A stretch of DNA of 64,000 bases, taken from Dastarcus helophoroides (lineage: Eukaryota > Arthropoda > Insecta > Coleoptera > Bothrideridae). The notes beneath the pieces are model-generated. The model saw only the letters and a list, made by a program, of their open reading frames with translations. It was not told the DNA's origin and ran no database searches. Shown in pieces: positions 56,835 to 64,000 of this stretch. A program made the translations under genes and the position numbers. How positions within the stretch are numbered: position 1 is the first letter of the stretch; each line of letters begins with the position of its first letter. Location: the NCBI GenBank assembly GCA_028583605.1, contig CM053331.1, positions 38,087,283 to 38,151,282 on the forward strand. Reading direction: 5' to 3'.

Positions 56835-59800
56835 TTAAGTTTCATCTTGGGGTGGTGGTTCTTCCGTAGGAACACCTTCCATACCACGAAGGGCTTCAAA
56901 CATCTCTTCCATTTCATTTTCTGTAATTTGGGCCTCAGTAACTACGGTGTCTTTTCTGTCTTTCTCGATTAATTTAAGAAATTCTGCCTCCGCTGCTTTT
57001 ACATAAGCGTCTTTGAAGAAGTCGCCTTCTGCAACATCTTCTTCTTGCTTTTGTTCACCCTCGACATCTTCCTCCATTTGCATCCTCGAAGCTTCCTTGG
57101 CTTTTAGTTTTAGTTTCAATTCCCTGTTTCGCGCCTCCAATATCTTTTCTCTCTTAGTTTCTCTTTCAAACATCTGGAAAGGAAAATTGTTACTATTATA
57201 GCATTTGGCAATAAATTTGCAAAATATTTTATTACTGTATGGCACTTGTCTAATTCTTAACTGGGACAAATGACTAAAATGATTAATTTTTTGATTTTAG
57301 GCTACATTTCGAGTTCGAGTTTATGAAAAGTCTCTCGAAGATATAACTTACTGCGCTTAACAACATTTTGTCGTTTCGGTTACTCTGGCACAAGTTGTCG
57401 CTAAATTCCACCAGATAGGTTGTACCCCTTTGATTGCCTATGGCCACGAATTTCCCATTCTCGTGCGTTCTAAGGCACCTCAGGGAATCGTCACAAATTT
57501 TGACATTGAGCGAAGCTTCTTTCTGCTGTTGGAGTATATCCCAGACGTCTAGGCACCCATCGCTTCTTGTCGTCATAAATACGGATAATCTAAAAAAAAA
57601 TTACATCCTGAAACATGAAAATATCAATTTTTTGGTCGAAATTTTTATTGAAATTTCCACCACATTTTTCGAAATAACGATTGTTTTCATGCTCGAAACT
57701 CAAGTGGAAATTTTGTGATTAAAAATTGAGATTTGGAATTTCGATATTTAGGCGTCAAACTCGTTTCTATTTTAATCTAGGAATTTGGAGGAAATGTTAA
57801 TGAAATTATAAGTTTCAGTTTGAAATTTTCAAAAACTTAATCAAATGTCTCTTAATTTAATTCTCTTAAATAAAGTAAATTGCAGCTTTTCCTGTGCTGA
57901 CTGAAAAAGTGTTAATACCTAGTGGGACTCCAGGCCCCATCCGTTAGAAGCGCCTTGTGGAAGCTGGTCCACATGATGGGACTCTCTCGGCAATCTTCGG
58001 CCCAAATCTTGGCTGTCCAATCGCCCACAGATAGAAAGTTCTTGACGTAAAACGGATTCCTGTTGATGGCTAAAACCGGCCCTAAGTGACCTTGATATCT
58101 AAAGGGCATTTTCTCTTGCAGCGTCTTTCCCTTCCTGTTGCAGGAGACCATAAGCCCAGTTTCGGTGCCGACCATGAATTTAGTCGGAATCGTAGCCTCG
58201 TATTCCAAAGCGCAAACGCCTAAGGCGTTCGCCAAGGATAACGTGTCTTTTGTGGGGTCTACCACCCACACTTCGAGCGGCTCGCTCATTTTTCTTATGT
58301 CCCACCTGTGACATGAAATATGAAGCGAATGGGGGAATGGTGAAAGTTGTTTTACCATTTTATTTGGCCGTCGGTAGCGGCGCTGAAGAACTCCGTGCCA
58401 GATTTGGAGTTAATCCAGAGGACTTTGTGAACGGGATCTCTGAAAGCTACTTCGAGAGGACTGACGTCTACAGCGGTGGATCCTTTTCTGGTATCCCAAA
58501 CGCTGATGGTTCCATCGAGATGTCCACTAACTAAAGCGTGTGGATCTTTCTGATGATATTCGAGACAAACTATAGAATTCGGCGGCTTCAGCGTTAGCAG
58601 GGGCTTGTTGGGGTTTTCTAGTGGGGGCAAATTGTGTAATGATTCGTGATTTATCAACGTTTCTTACCAACTTCCCAGATGTATGAATGTCTGGTGTCAT
58701 CGGGACCAATTCCTTGGAATGCCATGTTGCAGTGGGATACGGCTATTTTGGTTTGATTGTCTGGGGACCAAGATATTTGGTTGACAGGCCTGGTGGGGGT
58801 ACTTTGATCTTGATAAACGTTGACTGTTCTGGCGGAACTTTGCTCCACCATCGGCGTTGGTTCCAAACCATCGAAATACTGCTGGTAGATGTTGATGGCG
58901 TTATTTTGCAAAATGCAGTTTTCCATGCTCTGTAACAGCAGTTGCACGTGCGGTTAAATTTTGAAAGAGAAAATCAAAATTTCTAGAAGAGGCAATCAAA
59001 TTGCGAAATTTTTTTTTTGAATGTGTTTCGAAATTTAGAGAATTTTCCAGTTAAAGGTTAAAATTTTAGAAAAAAATAGAAACCAAATTGTGGAATTTTT
59101 TCCGACAATGTGAAATAACTTTCTTTTTTTAATTTTTAGTCCATATTTTCAATTTGTATTTCATTGTTTTAATTTCAAATTTTACTTCTAGATGCTTAAC
59201 TTTTTGTAAGAAATCTCGATTTTAACCTTGTATTGACATCTAATCTTTTGATTGCACATGTACGTGCTCGAGGTTGTATGACACGATACCAAATTTTATA
59301 GAAAATTAGCATTAACATTTTTGAATTTAAGCAAAGAAACTGGCATTTACCTAACCTAACCACAGATCACTCATTTCGAGATTGAAGTCGAAATCTTCTA
59401 TGCTCTGTGGTTAGCCTAAGTAAATGACGATTTTAACTTTGAAATCAAAATTTTGATTTTATTTTGAATTTTTCTTATGGAAAAGACACGCGCAAAGGAT
59501 GAAATGAATAATCCAACCGTTTTGTGAATCAAACGCTGTAATTGCGCTTGTAAGTAGCATATAGCCGGCTCTTCACTCCCGCAAAGACAGTACGAGAGGA
59601 CACGAGCGCGAGGGTGTGAAAGGTTATGTTCGTTTTGCTCGCTTTGTCCTCGTTTGTTTTAGAAGTGCTCCGTATCAAGTCGGTTTTTGGGGCCGAGTCA
59701 AAGAAACGAGCACGAGAACCGTAAATGCGAATGAGTGTAAATATAGCGTTTGTAGTTACATTTGTTCTGTCAAATGTCTTAAGAAATGTTCAACGAGAAG

Positions 59801-60904
59801 TCTCAGGTCTCGGCGAGAGTGTAGAGGCGGCATAAGATAGAATGTAATATCGATCTCAAAAATTCTATGATTAAACAACTAACAGATAAAGGTAAGCATA
59901 AGATATATAGTAGGCAGAATGTAATATCGATCTCAAAAATTCTATGATTAAACAACTAACAGGTCGCGTCTTTGCAATTAACCTCCATCTTTTGTAGACG
60001 AAAAAAATACCACAATCTGAAATAATTCGTTCTTAATTATTGAATAAAATATGACCAAACTAAGAAAGCAGAGATGAGAAAAGTTCTCCGTCACAATATC
60101 AATCGTAAACGGCTCAGGAACAAAATACAAAGTGTTGGCAAAATAGAATGATAAATTTTTTTCTTCTAATTTGCATTATCACCCTCATTTTATCTGTTAC
60201 GTTGTAGTAAAGAGATTAAACAAGCCTGGGAAGATGGAAAATCCGTGCAAACAAACCTAAAGGAAATGTGATCTGAATGTAACGATAAAAATTCCCAATT
60301 CGAGGAGCAAATTTAAAGCATTACTTACAGATAATAGTGAATGGTAGGAAGAAAAATTAGGAGCCGAAGTGCTTCCGAAGTCTCGTGTTGTTAAAATGCT
60401 GGAGGAGGACCTTTTTTTTCTCTCAAAATTTGCAGGAAATGTATTTTGTAATCAAGTTTATTAAATCTCTAAGGTTTCCCCCATATTTCTAGTTACACTT
60501 TCTGGAAATTTCGACCTTTAACTACGAGTCAACAAAAATCTGAAATGGACAAGGATATTCTCCAAAAAAAGATGAAAAAGTTTGAGATGTTTCGTTTTTC
60601 TCGTTGAAAAGATCTACAATTACATGCGATTGATGTCTTGCTTGAATCCTACCTTACAAAGCTGCATCATGATTGCATTAAACGCGTCATCCTTCTCTAT
60701 TTTCCTTCTGTATCTTTTCGTTTGTTCTTCATCTGTAGCGTTGACATCTTTTGGCCAACCGCCTTCGACGTGATTCATGAAACCATATACATAGTCAGCT
60801 CTCGTTGTGTTTAAAAAATGCTCAGCATAAGTTGGGGTACCTTGAGATGTCCTATGAACTGGATCCCTAAATAATCCATTTGTTACATAACTTATAATTG
60901 ACAT
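56835..60904 (-). CDS. Dnai2: Axonemal outer-arm dynein intermediate chain 2 (DNAI2/IC2)
   Basis: WD40 intermediate chain of the outer dynein arm of cilia and flagella; in insects expected in sperm tails and ciliated sensory neurons. Exons (- strand): 60904-60653, 58929-58668, 58617-58356, 58305-57919, 57589-57352, 57173-56835; phases agree and give 579 residues (human: 605). Signatures: [12 protein letters not shown] and [10 protein letters not shown] (exon 1), [17 protein letters not shown] (exon 2), [19 protein letters not shown] across exons 2/3, the WD core with [53 protein letters not shown] and [13 protein letters not shown], then [19 protein letters not shown] and an acidic tail (exon 6). 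The N-terminus is unusually short: it starts [12 protein letters not shown] just before DPVHRT and lacks the roughly 45 residues usually found ahead of that point. An alternative start is a tiny upstream exon ending at about 60937 that would give MWSR|DPVHR. Confidence 0.93.
59566..59640. mobile_element. Possible diverged MITE end in Dnai2 intron 1
   Basis: CCGGCTCTTCACTCCCGC and the inner CGAGAGGACACGAGCGCGAG, then GTGTGAAAG, resemble the ends of the element at 3936-4113 in composition and order. Weak match. Confidence 0.35.
59841..59965. repeat. 48-bp direct duplication in Dnai2 intron 1
   Basis: AATGTAATATCGATCTCAAA through CTATGATTAAACAACTAACAG is repeated without change at about 59841 and 59918, 77 bp apart, with a looser similar stretch (CATAAGATA) between. 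It is a recent local duplication. The rest of this 1.7-kb intron (58930-60652) shows nothing else. Confidence 0.9.
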
Positions 60905-61560
60905 TTTTTTAAATATTATTCATTCGAAGATTTTACCTTGACCACATAGGCTATTAATCAAAATTACGCGATATGTATTTCGACAACTGAACTGGCATTT
61001 TCAAGCGAACTAATTTTAATTAATTAGTAAAAGATCGAATTCATCTGCGTTGACATTCAATTCGATACTGCAAGTGTAAATTTTTATGTGAAATTGATCC
61101 TTCGCAGTCTAAAGTTATACTTGTTTTTTTGGTGCTTTTAAGCGTTTAAATTATCCAACGATTGAAATGAAACACGCTCTTTGAGTGCTCAACACTTCCC
61201 CCGAACCGTACAGTATCTCTGCCGTGTATAATGAAATCTAAAACGCCGCAGGATCAAATCTGCGCCACCCGCGGTTGATTCTCGAAGTATCACTTCTCTC
61301 TCGTGGCATTCGCATGTAGTCACGAATCAGATCAATAACGAATTTGGTCAATATCGAACTTAGAGGTTAGATTCGAATACGGAAAATTCGGCAGCTTGTA
61401 TCTATCTCGACCAAACGTTAGAATCTATAAAATTTAAACGCGGGGCGCAGGGCGATCTCCCCCAGAGGCTGCCGTTTGAATTTGATGTCCGCGCGCCCAA
61501 TCTTGGGAAGAGATACCCGCCCCGATTTTTTAGGTCACGTGACTCATCCGGATTTCTGTT
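60905..61560. other. Region upstream of Dnai2
   Basis: A minus-strand donor-like site (TCAAG|GTAAAATC near 60937) could end a tiny first Dnai2 exon. From 61190 to 61560 the sequence is more GC-rich and CpG-containing than its surroundings (CGCGGGGCGCAGGG, GTCCGCGCGCCC), which could be a promoter region. No coding frame recognised. Confidence 0.45.
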
Positions 61561-61561
61561 A

Positions 61562-61740
61562 GAACAGCGTTTCCCAAACTATTTTTGCCGTGGTCCCCGT
61601 TATTTTATGATTTACTTTAGCGACTCGCGCAAGATTTTTTGATCCTTTTATTCTATAAACATCTAACCCTTACCTGAGGATATATTGCCTTAGTAAACTT
61701 TTGTCAGGGGGGCAGGAATCAATTATCTCAGGCCCCCTAT
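61562..61740. mobile_element. hAT-like transposon end
   Basis: CAGCGTTTCCCAAACTATTT followed by GCCGTGGTCCCCG resembles the terminal inverted repeat shared by many hAT (Charlie-type) elements (CAGTGTTTCCCAAACTTTTT...GTGGACCCC). No opposite end is visible in the window, so this is a fragment. Confidence 0.5.
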
Positions 61741-61826
61741 CCGAAAACAAACATTGCCGCCCGAATTCACTTCTTTTTTTCTGATAAACGAATTGTATTT
61801 CCATTTTTTAAAAGACTATAAAATTG

Positions 61827-61832
61827 TTTATT
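61827..61832 (-). terminator. Poly(A) signal of the small gene
   Basis: AATAAA on the minus strand, 51 bases past the stop codon at 61884. Confidence 0.6.
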
Positions 61833-61883
61833 TTGATGCACCAAATTTGATTAGTTTAATCAATATTACAGTTGCCAAGGAAT

Positions 61884-62348
61884 CTACTGACGTTTGGCCG
61901 CCTTTTCCACCAATTTTTGAACGAATTCCTGTTTTTTCGCGATTTTCTCGTTTTGTTTCGCCAAATTATCTAGGAACGATTTCCTGGATTTATTTTCTTG
62001 TATTTTTAAAGCGCTGGCCGAAATTTTTCTAAAATTGTGCAACCTTTGACGAAGTTTGGTCAGTTGAGGGTTTTTTTCAGATGATACTGAAATTTGACTA
62101 GCGGAGTGGGAAGTTAAGGTCAGTTTGCTGCTCTTTTTGAGTTTTGTTGGTTTTTCAGATTTTATGCAGACTTCCGATGTCGATATTTCTTCAAGTTCGA
62201 AGTAAATACATTCTTCTAACTGCTTAGATCTACTTGTTGCCTCTAATCGTTCTTTTAATGCTTGTAAATCACTAAAAATTATTCATTCAAGTATTTAGAA
62301 TTTGAATTAGTTGATGACTCCTTACAAGGTTTTATTAAACTCAGTCAT
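61884..62348 (-). CDS. Small two-exon gene, unknown lysine-rich protein
   Basis: Not recognised. Exon 1 (62348-62326) encodes MTEFNKTF up to a CTT|GTAAGG donor; exon 2 (62271-61884) follows an AATTTTTAG acceptor, completes the codon in phase and runs open for 129 codons to a TAG. The 136-residue product is hydrophilic. Residues about 9-35 (DLQALKERLEATSRSKQLEE) and the last 50 (SFLDNLAKQNEKIAKKQEFV and on) look like coiled-coil helices; between them is a Ser/Lys-rich linker. No signal peptide, membrane segment, zinc ligand set or catalytic motif. Support: phase-consistent splice sites, an open frame that is improbable in such AT-rich DNA, coding-like codon use, and a poly(A) signal 51 bases downstream. 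It could be a small nuclear or cytoskeletal adaptor, but I assign no function. Confidence 0.65.
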
Positions 62349-63031
62349 AGGAATTAAACTAAGGTCGTAAAAATTTTAAAATGACAGAAAAAAAAGTTAA
62401 ATGTCAGATACTACTATTTGGAAGCATAAAATTTATCAGAAGACTTTGTTGACTTGGAAACAGTTTAGTTTTTTCTATTATATTAAGAGGTTCTGTAATA
62501 TTAAGCTCTCTGTTGTGCGTTACATTTACCAAAGGGAATTTTTTTTTTAAGGAGTTACGTAAATCGACCAATAGGTAGATCACGCGAGTGACACTACCAA
62601 CGGGAAAATTCGTCGCGGTTCGCCGTGCATCGTGGGGCAGCTGTCTTTTCTAAGCCAATGATTAGTCAACGGTAGACGGCAACGGCAGATCAAATTCGCT
62701 TCATCCCTTTTGGGAATTTAATCCATGTCCTAGATAAGCAAATTTGAATTCGAAAAATATCGTGAAACGTCGCGAAAGACCGTCGCTTCGCTTCAAATCT
62801 ACTACCAGAAATTAAACCTTGCAACTTTCTCTCGTAACGTTAATCAAAATTTACAAAAAAAAAATATCGAAGTTCTGCAATTGCTTTTTTGTAACAACAT
62901 TTATCATCTAAAAAAGTTTCCCTGAAAATTAAGGACATTTTTTTTACTGTTTGTTATACTTTGGGCCCACACAGGGAAGCGTTCAAATCAGGGATATTCA
63001 TAAATAAAAGAGGCACCAAAAATTAAACATT
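62349..63031. other. Promoter side of the small gene / 3' side of the zinc-finger gene
   Basis: Non-coding. A mildly GC-rich patch at 62570-62690 (CACGCGAGTGACACTACCAA, GTCGCGGTTCGCCG) may be the promoter of the small gene. No repeat family recognised. Confidence 0.45.
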
Positions 63032-64000
63032 CTATATTTCTTTGTCTGAGTTGCTTTGTACCGTAACGTGGTGTTTATGCTTCAAATGCATCGCCAAAGT
63101 TTTATCATCGACAAAATTCTTCTCACAATAAACACAATCAAACGTCCCACCATGCGTCATATAATGCACCTTCACATTATACGAGGAAGTGAATTTTTTA
63201 TCACAATATTTACACGAGTATGGCTTGACCCCTGAATGAATATACTTATGTTTAATTAACTCGCTGCCGGAGAAAAATCTTTTGTGGCACACATTACAAG
63301 GATGGATTCGTTCATTTTTGTGCCTTCTCAAGTGCGTATTTAGGGCGCTTCTCACAAAAAACTTCATATTGCAGAAGCTACAAGATAAATTCTTCTCGTC
63401 CTTGTGGCGCGACTTAAGGTGATATCTCAACGCTTGAACAGACTTGAATATCCGCCCACAAAACGAGCAAAGTTCACTACCCACGTTCTGTTGATGGGTG
63501 TAATCCATATGGTGCTTGAGCTTCGATGGTGTGTAAAATTTCTTCGAGCATAAAGGACACGACTCCATTTTCCCTTTGTGCTTAAGTTGGTGGTATGAAG
63601 CGCCGCTCTGACTACTGGATAGATGTCCACATATCTGACATAAGAGCTGCATGTGGACGCTTTTCCTCATTTTTCTCCTAACTTCCTTCGCTGATAATTT
63701 CTCTTCAAACTGAGGAGTTGTTGGTACATTTTCGGGTCCTAAAATAGTGATCTGATCATCCTGTAGTTTTTTTATTTCATTTTTGATCTCTCGACTGCTC
63801 CCGTGTTCATTTTTAAGGTGCTTTGTTAGCCGAAATCTCGTGGCGTATGTTGCCCCGCAAATGCCACACACGTTCCTATTAGCAGTTAAAGCATCTCTAA
63901 TTAATTCATCTTTTAACAACTCGGGAGGTATTTTACTTAAGTCATCAAGTACACTCGTTTCGTCATTAATGACTTCAACGATTAAATGGTCATTTGACAA
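63032..64000 (-). CDS. C2H2 zinc-finger protein, 5' partial
   Basis: Probable DNA-binding nuclear protein. The minus-strand frame is open from the right edge (no ATG at 64000, so the N-terminus and earlier exons lie outside) to a TAG at 63032; 322 codons are visible. Eight C2H2 fingers: CGICGATYATRFRLTKHL, CQICGHLSSSQSGASYHQ, CPLCSKKFYTPSKLKHHM, CSFCGRIFKSVQALRYHL, CSFCNMKFFVRSALNTHL, CNVCHKRFFSGSELIKHK, CKYCDKKFTSSYNVKVHY and CVYCEKNFVDDKTLAMHL. The first is separated from the second by a 50-residue linker rich in Lys and Glu. The linker HSGVKPYS between fingers 6 and 7 resembles the TGEKP linker; other linkers vary. No ZAD or BTB domain is visible in the part present. The specific orthologue cannot be named. 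Confidence 0.9.
   Translation of the reverse strand: MSNDHLIVEVINDETSVLDDLSKIPPELLKDELIRDALTANRNVCGICGATYATRFRLTKHLKNEHGSSREIKNEIKKLQDDQITILGPENVPTTPQFEEKLSAKEVRRKMRKSVHMQLLCQICGHLSSSQSGASYHQLKHKGKMESCPLCSKKFYTPSKLKHHMDYTHQQNVGSELCSFCGRIFKSVQALRYHLKSRHKDEKNLSCSFCNMKFFVRSALNTHLRRHKNERIHPCNVCHKRFFSGSELIKHKYIHSGVKPYSCKYCDKKFTSSYNVKVHYMTHGGTFDCVYCEKNFVDDKTLAMHLKHKHHVTVQSNSDKEI

Noticed and set aside
61754..62032. Plus-strand frame of 92 codons
   Set aside because: Antisense to exon 2 of the small minus-strand gene, which has splice sites and a poly(A) signal in its favour.

Overview
This is a eukaryotic, almost certainly insect, nuclear genomic window; a beetle is my best guess but I cannot prove the order. 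Reasons: split genes with GT-AG introns, strongly AT-rich spacers, many MITE-like elements and long satellite-like arrays, and a gene set (a Tdrd12/Yb-type piRNA factor, an Nxf paralogue, a kinesin-6, an axonemal dynein intermediate chain) that fits an arthropod. Nothing looks bacterial or viral. All exon joins below were made by hand from splice consensus plus reading-frame phase, without transcript data.

Layout, left to right. 1-1015: a 17-bp minisatellite. 1200-11434 (-): thirteen exons of a Tdrd12 homologue whose 3' end lies off the left edge or beyond the array. 11690-15367: a 3.7-kb block of nested inverted repeats, a TIR element and a duplicated foldback. 15425-16220 (+): Polr3h (RNA polymerase III subunit RPC8). 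17278-40210 (-): Fbxl16, with only 1.4 kb of coding sequence spread over 23 kb because its introns are filled with at least six different tandem arrays (units near 385, 80, 348, 516, 265 and 120 bp) and a 4.6-kb array built on the palindrome TCGAAATTTCGA. 40640-42660: a 409-bp tandem array. 43546-45177 (-): an intronless Nxf-family RNA-export-factor paralogue with a solo LTR just upstream. 45800-47292: an inverted-repeat-bounded element packed with 204-233-bp units. 48000-49208 (-): intronless Dph1. 50530-53242 (-): a kinesin-6 (KIF20/subito type). 55102-56280 (+): Arpc1. 56835-60904 (-): Dnai2. 61884-62348 (-): a small two-exon gene of unknown function. 63032-64000 (-): the 3' part of an eight-finger C2H2 zinc-finger gene.

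The genes do not form one pathway. Most are housekeeping or cytoskeletal (Polr3h, Dph1, Arpc1, kinesin-6). Two belong to families that act in transposon silencing in insects (Tdrd12/Yb and Nxf2/Nxf3), and they sit in a window rich in mobile and satellite DNA; whether that is more than coincidence is open. The most unusual content is the repeat architecture: arrays inside Fbxl16 introns, strand-asymmetric purine/pyrimidine blocks, and a recurring junction module of about 35 bp joined to TCGAAATTTCGA arrays in opposite orientations.
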